Positions 16,203-25,370 of a stretch of 64,000 nt of DNA are shown here, piece after piece (the stretch's first letter is position 1; each line of letters starts with the position of its first letter). Position numbers and translations under genes: made by a program. Source of the stretch: Olsenella uli (GTDB lineage: Bacteria; Actinomycetota; Coriobacteriia; Coriobacteriales; Atopobiaceae); contig NZ_JACJJK010000004.1 of the NCBI RefSeq assembly GCF_016899935.1, positions 186,001 to 250,000 on the forward strand. The letters are read 5' to 3'. The notes under the pieces were generated by a model. That model worked only from the letters and a program-made list of their open reading frames with translations, did not search any database and had not been told where the DNA came from.

Positions 16203-16537
16203 GTGCAGGCGTAAGCGCCATGAGGTTCAACTATCCCGGCTACTTAGAGCCCAACGAGCTCGGGGGCTACAGCGTGTGGTTCCCCGACCTCCCGGAGTGT
16301 CATACGGACGGCGATGATCTTGACGACGCGGTGAACATGGCCGCTGAGGCGCTCGAGCTCGTACTTGAGTCCTATATCGAAAATGGTCGCGAGCTTCCGG
16401 AGCCCACGCTCGATGCACCGGTGCCGGAGGGCGCCCGAGGGCTGCTTGTCTCGGTGGACGTTGATTCTGAGAATCGCCTGGTCACTGCCTATGATGCCGC
16501 CAAAATGCCGGGCGTGAGCGACGCACGCGTCCGTTAG
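16199..16537 (+). CDS. HicB-like antitoxin, C-terminally truncated
   Basis: A 112-residue protein with the HicB partial RNase H fold: FNYPGYLEPNELGGYSVWFPDLPECHTDGD and DDAVNMAAEALELVLE. The C-terminal DNA-binding domain begins (VTAYDAAKMPGVSDARVR) but stops at the second helix, so the helix-turn-helix is incomplete. No HicA toxin is next to it. The start at 16199 overlaps the HigA stop (ATGA); ATG 16220 begins the conserved domain and is an alternative. It may be a decaying orphan, or a remnant using the HigBA transcript. Confidence 0.75.
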   Translation: MSAGVSAMRFNYPGYLEPNELGGYSVWFPDLPECHTDGDDLDDAVNMAAEALELVLESYIENGRELPEPTLDAPVPEGARGLLVSVDVDSENRLVTAYDAAKMPGVSDARVR

Positions 16538-16656
16538 CTCATCCTCAGGGGCGTCCTTCTCGCCGAGGCGCCCTGCGCGCTGCCCGGAGCGGCGGCGATT
16601 GCGTCCGTCCGCCGTGCTACGCTCGTCGCACCGTAAGCGCGAGCGAAGGGACGCCC

Positions 16657-17457
16657 ATGCACATCTACAACTTCCTGGACAACGACGACGTCAAGATCAT
16701 CTCCGGCAAGGGCCCCTTCAAGGTCGCGGAGTGGCAGCGCGACCTCTCCGTTCCCTACGGCGGTGCCATCACGGCCTACTACGCCGCCGAGATGGGCGTG
16801 CGCCGGCGCCAGCTCGTCTGCGAGCTTGACGGGCGCACCGGCGTGACGCTGCAGGCAGGCGCCATGCAGTGGACGGTCGGCAACATCCAGGCCACGACCG
16901 GCGTCAAGGGTGTGGGCGACTTCTTTGGCAAGGCCATCCGCGGCTCCGTGACCGGCGAGTCTGCCATCAAGCCCGAGTACGTGGGCGCGGGCACCATCGT
17001 CTGCGAGCCCACCTACCGCCACATCCTGCTCATGAGCCCGCAGGCGGAGATGGGCGGCACGATGGTCATCAACGACGGCCTGTTCATGGCCTGCACCTCG
17101 GACATCAAGCACCGTGCGATCATGGTCAAGCGGCCGAGCGCGGCGGTGGCGGGCAACGAGGGCCTGTTCAACCTCGGACTTTCCGGCGCGGGGACGGTGG
17201 CGCTCGAGTCGCCCGTCCCGGCGAGCGAGCTTGCGGTCGTCGACCTCGAGGGCGAGGAGCTCAAGGTGGACGGCAACTTTGCGATCGCCTGGACCGAGTC
17301 GCTCGACTTCACCGTGGAGCGCAGCGGCAAGTCGCTCATCGGGTCCGCCGTCTCGGGCGAGGGCCTCGTCAACGTGTATCGCGGCTACGGCCGCGTGCTG
17401 CTCTCGCCGGTGGCGTCGCTCACGCCCAATCCTAACGCGGGCAGCGGCGAGGTGTAG
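16657..17457 (+). CDS. AIM24/DUF124 family protein
   Basis: A 266-residue protein of the AIM24 (DUF124, TerD-neighbouring) beta-helix family. It shows the repeated short strands typical of the family: LDGRTGVTLQAGAMQWTVGN, GSVTGESAIKPEYVGAG, GLFMACTSDIKHRAIM, LFNLGLSGAGTVALESP and an ending FAIAWTESLDFTVERSG. The bacterial members have no proven biochemical role; the mitochondrial protein helps cristae organisation. It is cytosolic by sequence, with no signal or membrane helix. ATG 16657 is preceded by GCGAAGGGACGC. The gene is monocistronic, with a strong bidirectional hairpin downstream. Confidence 0.85.
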   Translation: MHIYNFLDNDDVKIISGKGPFKVAEWQRDLSVPYGGAITAYYAAEMGVRRRQLVCELDGRTGVTLQAGAMQWTVGNIQATTGVKGVGDFFGKAIRGSVTGESAIKPEYVGAGTIVCEPTYRHILLMSPQAEMGGTMVINDGLFMACTSDIKHRAIMVKRPSAAVAGNEGLFNLGLSGAGTVALESPVPASELAVVDLEGEELKVDGNFAIAWTESLDFTVERSGKSLIGSAVSGEGLVNVYRGYGRVLLSPVASLTPNPNAGSGEV

Positions 17458-17468
17458 CGCGGGGCACG

Positions 17469-17569
17469 CTGGCGGAAACACCGCATCGCCGGTGGAAACA
17501 ACATACACTGGCGCGGTAATTATCGCCAAAAGCCGAGAAGAACTTTCAGGTTCGCTGATCCAGTGTATG
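17469..17569. repeat. Small inverted repeat and GGAAACA direct repeats
   Basis: CATACACTGG (17503-17512) and CCAGTGTATG (17560-17569) form a 10-bp inverted repeat spaced by 47 bp. The left side also has two related sequences GGCGGAAACACCG and CCGGTGGAAACAAC. A CGAGAAGAAC word lies between the arms. It recalls a small version of the larger intergenic elements in this window, but is much less regular. Confidence 0.4.
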
Positions 17570-17595
17570 CTATCGACAGAGCATGTCGAGAAGAA

Positions 17596-17631
17596 CGGGC
17601 GGGCCCGGACATTCGCGTCCGAGCCCGCCCG
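17596..17631. terminator. Bidirectional GC-rich terminator hairpin
   Basis: CGGGCGGGC pairs with GCCCGCCCG, extended by CGGAC/GTCCG, between the convergent AIM24 and oxidoreductase genes. It is framed by CGAGAAGAACG on the left and CGTTCTTCTCG on the right, an inverted pair of the recurring word. There is no long T-run, but the position between convergent stops supports termination on both strands. Confidence 0.65.
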
Positions 17632-17660
17632 ATTGCCGTGCGTTCTTCTCGTCCGCCGTT

Positions 17661-20240
17661 CTAGCAGGTCGCCCCGCCCACGACGGTCTTGTTGAGAATC
17701 GCGTCCTTGTCGATGGGCGCGCTCAGCAGCTTCTCCTGCACGTAGTCAAAGCCAAGGCGCGCCACGGTGTCCGCGAAGCGCTCGCCGCTCTGGCCCTCGT
17801 CGCGGAAGAAGAGGATCGCGCGCTCCACCACGTCCATGACCTCGTCCTCGCTGGTGAAGATCTTGTCCAGCGCGCGGCCGTGCGCCGTCTTCTTGCCCCA
17901 GCGCCCGCCGATGTAGACCTTGTAGCCGGCCAGCCCCTCGGTCACGGCGCCAAACGGGCACGCGCCCACGCAGCGGCCGCAGTGGTTGCACGCGGAGCCG
18001 TCGATCGTGATCTTGCCGTCCGGGCCAATCTGAGCGTCGCCCATCGGGCATGCCTTCACGACCTGGCAGACCTTGCACGCGCGGCACTTCGTGAGATCGA
18101 TCTGCGGCACGCGCTGGCCAACGATGCCCAGGTCGTTGAGGTCGGGCTTGACGCACATGTTGGGGCAGCCGCCCACGGCGATCTTGAACTTGTGCGGCAG
18201 CTCCACGCCGTGGTAGCCCACGTAGAAGCGCTCGTGCAGCTTCTCGGAGAGGTCGAAGGTGTCGATCAGACCGTACTGGCAGGTGGTGCCCTTGCAGCTC
18301 ACCACCGGGCGCACCTTGGAGCCGGTGCCGCCGGCGTCCAGCCCCGCGTCCTGCAGGAACGCGATGCACGCGTCGATCTTCTCGTACCTCACGCCCTGGA
18401 TCTCCAGCGTGAGGCGCGTGGTCATGGTGACCTCGCCGGAGCCAAAGCGCTCGGCGGCCTCGGCCACGGCGCGCTGCTCGTCCACCGTGATCTTGCCGTT
18501 GCGCGTGATCACGCGGATGTTGAAGACATCGTCAAAGCGCTTGTCCTGGAGGCATCCCAGGCCCTTGAGACGCTTGATCTCTGCGGCGGGAAGCTTGGCG
18601 CCGGCTGGGCGCGGCACGCGCACCTCGTTGAACGTGGCGCCGCCCTCGAGCACGCGCGTGTTGGTGTAGCCGGCAGCCTTGAGGCGGTTCTGCGTGAAGT
18701 AGCCGCGCTTGCCCTTGGCGCACACCAGCAGGAGCTTCTCGTCCTTCTCGTGCCCGGACAGGCCGTCCGGGCCGATCTTGGTGAGGTCCACCCACTCCGC
18801 GCCGGGGATCGTGGGCGCGGGCAGCACGTCGATGACGTGGTAGTCCTTGGCGGCGCCGGCGGCGTACTCGGCCGGCGTGAAGCTCTCCAGCGCGCCCGCG
18901 AGCTTGTTCTCCAGGATGTAGCCGGTCGTGACCAGCGGGTGGATGGCGGTCGAGAAGGGCGGCGCATAGGCCAGGTCCATGAGGCCCAGGTCCTCAACGG
19001 TGAGCTTCTGGTAGAGCGCCGTCACCATCACGTCCACGACCTTGTCCACCGCGCCCGCGCCCAGTACCTGCACGCCGAGCAGTCGGTGCGTGCCGCGGTC
19101 GGCGATGAGCTTGATGAAGAAGCTCGAGGAGCCGGGGTAGTAGTGGGCCTTGTCGTCCACCACGGAGACCACGCTCACGGGGTCAAAGCCCGCCTCGCGC
19201 GCCGCGGCCTCGGTGAGGCCGGTGCGGCCGCCGTTCAGCGTGGGCAGGATCCGCACGACGCTGGTGCCGAGCGCGCCGGGGTAGGGGGTCGGCGTGCCGG
19301 TGAGCGTGCGGGCGATCGCGCGACCGGCGATGTTGGCCGTGGAGCCCATGGCGCTCCAGAACGGCTCGCCGGTGATGAAGTTCGTGACCTCGGCGCAGTC
19401 GCCGGCGGCGTAGACGTCCGGCAGGTTGGTGGCGCCGAACTCGTCCACGAGCACGCAGCCCTTGAGGGTCTCCACGCCCGAGCCCTCCAGCCACGCGGTG
19501 TTGGGCCGGATGCCGATGGAGAGGATCACGAGGTCCGCCGGCAGCGTGCCGGACGCGGTCTCCACGGCCTCGGCCTTGCCCTCGCCCGTGATGCCCACGA
19601 GCGCGCACGACGTCATCACGCGCACGCCGGCGACCTTGAGCTGGCGCTGCGCGAAGCCGGCCATCTCGGGGTCAAAGACGTTGGGCAGAATCTGCGGCAT
19701 CGCGTCGATCACGGTGACGGAGAGGCCGCGCGCGAGCAGGTTCTCGGCGACCTCCAGGCCGATGAAGCCGGCGCCCACCACCACGGCGCGGCGCGCCCCC
19801 GCGTCGGCGTAGGCGCGGATGGCCTCGGCGTCGTCTGGCGTGCGCACGGTGAAGACGCCCGGCAGGTCCGCGCCGGGAAGGCCCGCAGGCACAAACGGCG
19901 AGGCACCGGTGGCGATGACCAGCTTGTCGTACTTCTCGGCGTGGCTCGTGCCGTCCTTCTCGCGTACCGTGACCTCGTGCGCCGCCGCGTCGAGCGCGGT
20001 GGCCTCCACGCCCGTGCGCACCTCCACGCCAGTGAGCCCCGCATAGGCGGCCGGCGTGTTCACGATGAGCTCGCCGCGCGTCTGGATATCCCCGCCGATG
20101 TAGTACGGCAGGCCGCAGCCGGCGTAGCTGATGTCCTCGCTCTTAGTGACAACCACGACCTCGGCCGAGCGGTCGCAGCGCTTGAGCTTGGCCGCGACCT
20201 TGGTTCCAGCGGCCACGCCGCCGACGATCAGATACCTCAT
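17661..20240 (-). CDS. CoA-disulfide reductase/rhodanese/sulfite-reductase-like/ferredoxin fusion
   Basis: An 859-residue multidomain redox enzyme. Residues 1-440 are a FAD- and NAD(P)H-dependent CoA-disulfide reductase-type module, with MRYLIVGGVAAG, active Cys42 in YAGCGLPYY, VVVGAGFIGLEVAENL and YAAGDCAEV. Residues 455-540 form a rhodanese domain with the Cys loop VCAKGKRGY. Residues 555-690 resemble one half of a siroheme nitrite/sulfite reductase, with CKGTTC and GGCPNMC as cluster/siroheme ligands. Residues 690-770 carry two 4Fe-4S sets (CRACKVC, CNHCGRC). The minus-strand GGAAGGAGGGCCC precedes ATG 20240. This architecture suggests NAD(P)H-driven reduction of sulfur compounds such as persulfides or sulfite. 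The electron path and substrate are inference. Confidence 0.85.
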   Translation of the reverse strand: MRYLIVGGVAAGTKVAAKLKRCDRSAEVVVVTKSEDISYAGCGLPYYIGGDIQTRGELIVNTPAAYAGLTGVEVRTGVEATALDAAAHEVTVREKDGTSHAEKYDKLVIATGASPFVPAGLPGADLPGVFTVRTPDDAEAIRAYADAGARRAVVVGAGFIGLEVAENLLARGLSVTVIDAMPQILPNVFDPEMAGFAQRQLKVAGVRVMTSCALVGITGEGKAEAVETASGTLPADLVILSIGIRPNTAWLEGSGVETLKGCVLVDEFGATNLPDVYAAGDCAEVTNFITGEPFWSAMGSTANIAGRAIARTLTGTPTPYPGALGTSVVRILPTLNGGRTGLTEAAAREAGFDPVSVVSVVDDKAHYYPGSSSFFIKLIADRGTHRLLGVQVLGAGAVDKVVDVMVTALYQKLTVEDLGLMDLAYAPPFSTAIHPLVTTGYILENKLAGALESFTPAEYAAGAAKDYHVIDVLPAPTIPGAEWVDLTKIGPDGLSGHEKDEKLLLVCAKGKRGYFTQNRLKAAGYTNTRVLEGGATFNEVRVPRPAGAKLPAAEIKRLKGLGCLQDKRFDDVFNIRVITRNGKITVDEQRAVAEAAERFGSGEVTMTTRLTLEIQGVRYEKIDACIAFLQDAGLDAGGTGSKVRPVVSCKGTTCQYGLIDTFDLSEKLHERFYVGYHGVELPHKFKIAVGGCPNMCVKPDLNDLGIVGQRVPQIDLTKCRACKVCQVVKACPMGDAQIGPDGKITIDGSACNHCGRCVGACPFGAVTEGLAGYKVYIGGRWGKKTAHGRALDKIFTSEDEVMDVVERAILFFRDEGQSGERFADTVARLGFDYVQEKLLSAPIDKDAILNKTVVGGATC

Positions 20241-20338
20241 GGGCCCTCCTTCCGCGCCGCCCCTGCGACGCCCGTTGTGCCTATGGTATTCCTTACCGTG
20301 CCCTATCATGGTGCGCAGGTAAGACGAACGGAGGCCTC

Positions 20339-21145
20339 ATGCCCGCAACGGCGGTTTTCAGCGACATCGACGGCACGCTGCTCAACTCGGCGAGCCAGGT
20401 CACCCCGCGCACGCGACGGGCGATCGCGGCGGTCCAGGCCGCCGGGATACCGTTCGTCATCGTGACGGCGCGCGGGATCTCCGGGACGTATCCGCTGCTC
20501 GAGCAGCAGGAGATCTCCTGCACGGTGGTCACCTACAGCGGCGGCGTGATCTTGGACGAGGCGCGCAACGTCATTCACCACCACGGGCTCACGCGGGCGC
20601 AGGCGCAGGAGGTCGTCGACTTTGCTGAGGCCGAGGGGCTGCCCATGACCTGGAGCGCGTACTCCTTCGAGGACTGGGTGGCGCCGGACGCGAGCGACCC
20701 ACGTCTGCTCCAGGAGGAGCGCATCGTCATGGCGCGGGCGCGCGAGGGCACCATCTCCTCCATCGAGCGCGACGAGGTGCAGAAGATCCTCTGCCTCTGC
20801 ACGCCGGGCCGCACCATCGAGGTGGAACGGCGCCTTAAGCAGCGCTTTCCTGGGCTTGCGATCGCGATCTCCTCGGAGACGCTCATCGAGGTCATGCCCG
20901 CCGGATCGAGCAAGGCCGGGGCGGTCCGCACCCTCTGCGACCTCTGGGGCATCAACCCCGCCGACGCCTTTGCCTTTGGGGACAACTACAACGACCTGCC
21001 CATGCTCGAGGCGGTGGGCCGTGGCTACCTCATGGGCAACGCCCCGGCTGAGCTGCTTGAGCGCGCGTCGCTCGTCGCCCCGAGCAACGATGACGACGGT
21101 GTGGCGCGCATAATCGAGGACCAGCTGCTGACTGGGTGCTCTTGA
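20339..21145 (+). CDS. HAD-superfamily (Cof-type, class IIB) phosphatase
   Basis: A 268-residue hydrolase of the Cof/YidA-like HAD subfamily, usually sugar-phosphate or nucleotide-like phosphatases. Motif I FSDIDGTLLNS (7-17) gives the nucleophile and acid aspartates, motif II is IVTARG (41-46), motif III involves SSKAGAV with Lys near 190, and motif IV is FGDNYNDLPML. The cap domain between motifs II and III fits class IIB. ATG 20339 has GGAGGCC just upstream. It is divergent from the oxidoreductase gene; a TATCAT box near 20303 could be its promoter. The substrate cannot be predicted from sequence. Confidence 0.9.
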   Translation: MPATAVFSDIDGTLLNSASQVTPRTRRAIAAVQAAGIPFVIVTARGISGTYPLLEQQEISCTVVTYSGGVILDEARNVIHHHGLTRAQAQEVVDFAEAEGLPMTWSAYSFEDWVAPDASDPRLLQEERIVMARAREGTISSIERDEVQKILCLCTPGRTIEVERRLKQRFPGLAIAISSETLIEVMPAGSSKAGAVRTLCDLWGINPADAFAFGDNYNDLPMLEAVGRGYLMGNAPAELLERASLVAPSNDDDGVARIIEDQLLTGCS

Positions 21146-21199
21146 ATCAGAATATAAATCAGTTCGGACGGTGTTTCCTTACTGGAGGCGCGGTGGCAC

Positions 21200-21420
21200 C
21201 TGCAAAACGGCCGCTCGTGTGATGATTGGCCCCGCGCGCCTGCAAAACGGCCGCTTGTGTGATAGAGATTCGGGCGTCGCGCGGGCTTGCGGTGCGCTCG
21301 CAAGGACAAACGCCCAGTTGCACCTTATCCGGAGTCGCCCTCAGGGCCCAAAACGCATCACACGAGCGCCCGTTTTGCAGTTGGCCGGCAAGGATCATCA
21401 CACGTGCGTCCGTTTTGCAG
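21200..21420. repeat. Phased inverted element: two forward and two reverse 25-bp units
   Basis: A 25-bp unit (CTGCAAAACGG...TCGTGTGATG) occurs forward at 21200-21224 and 21240-21264, and reverse-complemented at 21356-21380 and 21396-21420. Both pairs are exactly 40 bp apart start to start, and 91 bp of unique sequence separates the two halves. The whole fills the 384-bp gap between the HAD gene and the NifX-like gene. A second element of the same design lies at 47821-48051. There is no open reading frame of note inside. Confidence 0.9.
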
Positions 21421-21529
21421 GCGCGGCGCCCTCGACAGAGGCTCCAAGTCCCGCCCACCGCCGCTCTTGTGCGAGAATGGCCGCGTCAAGCAACGCGGGC
21501 GCGCCGGCGCCCAACGAGAGGAGAGTCCC

Positions 21530-21892
21530 ATGAAGGTTGCCATTCCAACCCTCGGCAAGGGTGGTCTGGACTGCGAGCGCTCCGGTCACTTTGGCCACTG
21601 CGACTGCTTCACCGTGGTCGACATCGAGGACGGCAAGGTCGGCGCCGTGACCGTCATCGACAACCCGCCCCACGAGGAGGGTGGCTGCATGCGTCCGGTG
21701 GCGCTGCTCGCCCAGAACGGCATCGACGCGATCGTGGCCGCCGGTATGGGCATGCGCCCGATGATGGGCTTCGCGCAGGCGGGCATCACTGTCTACTTTG
21801 AAAACCAGACGCCCGGCGTGGGCGACGTCGCGCAGATGGCCGCCGCCGGCACGCTCCCCGTCATGGGCGAGGAGCACGCCTGTCACCACTAA
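21530..21892 (+). CDS. NifX/NifB-type dinitrogenase iron-molybdenum cofactor-binding domain protein
   Basis: A 120-residue single-domain protein of the NifX/NafY fold: MKVAIPTLG, CERSGHFGHCDCFTVVDIEDGKV, NPPHEEGGCM, and DAIVAAGMGMRPMMGFAQAGI. Stand-alone members occur widely in anaerobes that do not fix nitrogen, and are thought to bind iron-sulfur or other metal cofactors; no nif genes are seen here. Cys and His residues (CERSGHFGHCDC, and EEHACHH at the end) could bind metal. ATG 21530 is preceded by GAGAGGAGAG. The chelatase-like gene follows, separated only by a short palindrome, so cofactor handling is a shared theme. Confidence 0.88.
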   Translation: MKVAIPTLGKGGLDCERSGHFGHCDCFTVVDIEDGKVGAVTVIDNPPHEEGGCMRPVALLAQNGIDAIVAAGMGMRPMMGFAQAGITVYFENQTPGVGDVAQMAAAGTLPVMGEEHACHH

Positions 21893-21921
21893 CGTGGAAA
21901 AGGGACAGCCCCTTTGTCACG
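21893..21921. repeat. Short palindrome containing a start codon
   Basis: An imperfect copy of the GTGGAAAAGGGACAG.CCC palindrome family. It begins right after the NifX-like stop and spans the TTG start (21914) of the next gene. Its AAAAGGGA arm also provides the likely ribosome binding site. Compare the perfect copies at 25329 and 38138. Confidence 0.75.
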
Positions 21922-22603
21922 CGCGCTGGTCATAGCCGGCTGCCTGTCCGGCGAGAAGGGCGACGCGGGCATCGCCGCGCTCGTGCGCGAGCTCGCGGAT
22001 GCCGTGGGCGCGGACGTGGTGGCGCGGGCGCGCACGGGCGGCCGGCCCGTGGGGCCGACGCTGCCGGAGACGCTGGACGACCTGCGGGAACGCGGCGTCC
22101 GGCGGGCGCTCGTGGCGACTACGCACGTCGTCGACGGCAGGCTCCAGCGCGGGGCTGAGGCGGCGGTCCGGGCTGCCGCCCCCGACTTTGACGAGCTGCG
22201 GCTCGCTCCGCCCCTGCTTGCCAGCGAGAAGGACGTGCGTGCCGTGGCCGCCGCGCTCGACGAGGCGCTGCCCTGGCGTGACGGATGCGTGGTGGCGCTC
22301 GCCGGTCATCGCGGCGCGGAGTGCGAAGCAGCGCAGGCCGCCCTCGAGCGCGCGCTGGCCGAGCGCGGCCGGGACGACGTGCTCGTTGGCACTCCGGAGC
22401 GCCTTCGCGCGCGGCTGGCGGGGAGCGGCGAGCGCGACGTGCTTCTCGGCCCGCTCCTCATGTCGCTCGGCCACCATGCCCGCCACGACGTACTGGGCGA
22501 CCTCGCTCGGACCCTTTCTGCCCGGACCTGGCCGCACTCCCTCGCCGAGCTGCCTGCCGTCCGTGCCCTCGTGGTCGACCATGCGCTACATTGGGTCTGT
22601 TAA
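21914..22603 (+). CDS. CbiK-like sirohydrochlorin chelatase, divergent
   Basis: A 229-residue protein with the CbiK-type chelatase layout, which inserts cobalt or iron into sirohydrochlorin. Matching segments are VVALAGHRG in place of MGHGT (metal His kept), VLVGTPERL in place of VGTVEG (Glu kept), and LMSLGHHARHDVLGD in place of LMLVAGDHARNDM (His kept). The N-terminal third is poorly conserved and has no clear signal peptide. TTG 21914 is the only start compatible with the preceding in-frame stop, apart from much later codons; it lies within a short palindrome. Because a siroheme-like domain occurs in the oxidoreductase at 17661, iron insertion for siroheme is possible, but this is inference. 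The stop codon lies inside another palindrome. Confidence 0.7.
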   Translation: MSRALVIAGCLSGEKGDAGIAALVRELADAVGADVVARARTGGRPVGPTLPETLDDLRERGVRRALVATTHVVDGRLQRGAEAAVRAAAPDFDELRLAPPLLASEKDVRAVAAALDEALPWRDGCVVALAGHRGAECEAAQAALERALAERGRDDVLVGTPERLRARLAGSGERDVLLGPLLMSLGHHARHDVLGDLARTLSARTWPHSLAELPAVRALVVDHALHWVC

Positions 22604-22627
22604 TTGGGGACTGTCCCCAATTAACAG
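22597..22627. repeat. Perfect 31-bp palindrome overlapping a stop codon
   Basis: CTGTTAATTGGGGA and TCCCCAATTAACAG pair over 14 bases with a 3-nt centre. The TAA stop (22601-22603) of the chelatase-like gene lies in the left arm. The AAAGGA ribosome binding site of the next gene follows directly. It matches the pair at 80-149. Confidence 0.9.
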
Positions 22628-22639
22628 AAAGGAACTCCC

Positions 22640-23179
22640 ATGAAGCTCGTCATCGCCTCCGACATCCATGGCGCCGCCGACGCCTGCGCGCGCCTCATGG
22701 CCGCCGTCGCCGCCGAGTCCCCGGACCGCATCGTCCTGCTCGGCGACCTGCTCTACCACGGCCCGCGCAACGACCTCCCCGCCGACTACGCACCCAAGCG
22801 CGTCATCGAGATGCTCAACTCGGTGGCCGACCGCGTGATCGCCGTGCGCGGCAACTGCGAGGCCGAGGTCGACCAGATGGTCCTCGGCTTCCCCTGCATG
22901 GCGGACCACAACGTCCTGCTCGACCCCGCCACAGACACGACGCTCTTCCTCACGCACGGTCACGTCTGGGGCCCCGGCCGCCACAACAGTGTGGACGCCT
23001 GGCCCGCGCTGCCGCCGCGCTCCGCGCTCGTCTACGGCCACACCCACATCAAGGTGAGCGAGAAGGACGAGGCGCACGACGCGTGGGTATTCAACCCCGG
23101 CTCGGTGGGCATCCCCAAGGATGGCTCGGCCAGCTACGGCGTCTACGAGGACGGACGCTTCGAGCATCGCCTGCTGTAG
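22640..23179 (+). CDS. YfcE-type metallophosphoesterase
   Basis: A 179-residue calcineurin-like phosphodiesterase of the YfcE/MJ0936 family. It shows the expected metal-binding blocks: SDIHGAAD (8-15), LLGDLLYHG, RGNCEAE, LTHGHVWGPG and YGHTHIKV, with a final NPGSVGIPKDGSASYGV. It is cytosolic and has a dinuclear metal centre; the natural substrate in this family is uncertain. ATG 22640 has AAAGGA just upstream, placed immediately after a palindrome. dnaK follows on the same strand but has its own promoter. Confidence 0.93.
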   Translation: MKLVIASDIHGAADACARLMAAVAAESPDRIVLLGDLLYHGPRNDLPADYAPKRVIEMLNSVADRVIAVRGNCEAEVDQMVLGFPCMADHNVLLDPATDTTLFLTHGHVWGPGRHNSVDAWPALPPRSALVYGHTHIKVSEKDEAHDAWVFNPGSVGIPKDGSASYGVYEDGRFEHRLL

Positions 23180-23213
23180 CCGTGTGCTCTCCCTAAAATG
23201 TGTGCGTCAAAAA

Positions 23214-23246
23214 ATCTCATGTGTAGAGACTTAGATTATGTATAGA
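23214..23246 (+). promoter_or_regulatory. dnaK promoter with HspR-like operator
   Basis: ATCTCAT-N9-CTTAGAT (23214-23236) is followed by a TATAGA -10 box (23241-23246), about 95 nt before the dnaK ATG. The same right half CTTAGAT, at the same distance from an ATCT, appears before clpB (27748) and hsp20 (31191). Since hspR lies in this operon, it is the probable HspR site, although it differs from the textbook HAIR sequence. Confidence 0.65.
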
Positions 23247-23339
23247 ATCGTCACGCACAGGGGATAAACTCAACCGTACACACGGATACAGGCGAGCGGG
23301 CCCGCGCGACGGGCCCCACGCAGGAAAGGGAGAGCAACC

Positions 23340-25250
<1,911 letters not shown>

Positions 25251-25279
25251 TTCCGAGCTGGCCGTATAACGGATTGACT

Positions 25280-25309
25280 GGGGGCGGCCACGGCTTCGCG
25301 GCCGCCCCC
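25280..25309 (+). terminator. GC-rich hairpin after dnaK
   Basis: GGGGGCGGCC pairs perfectly with GGCCGCCCCC around a 10-nt loop. No T-run follows, so it may attenuate or stabilise the dnaK message within the dnaK-grpE gap rather than end it fully. Confidence 0.55.
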
Positions 25310-25328
25310 GTCGGATTTGCGGAAGAGT

Positions 25329-25355
25329 GTGGAAAAGGGACTGTCCCTTTTCCAC
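25329..25355. repeat. Perfect 27-bp palindrome between dnaK and grpE
   Basis: GTGGAAAAGGGA and TCCCTTTTCCAC flank a 3-nt centre. It ends 15 nt before the grpE GTG and just ahead of that gene's GAGGAGGG ribosome binding site. It is the same family as 21893 and 38138. Confidence 0.9.
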
Positions 25356-25370
25356 GTTGAGGAGGGTGAC

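Noticed and set aside
17583-20465. 960-codon plus-strand open frame opposite the oxidoreductase fusion
   Set aside because: A shadow of the minus-strand gene, whose flavin, rhodanese and Fe-S motifs are unmistakable.
21200-21420. CRISPR array
   Set aside because: Units are about 25 bp with 15-bp spacers, only two per orientation, the second half is inverted, and no cas genes are present.
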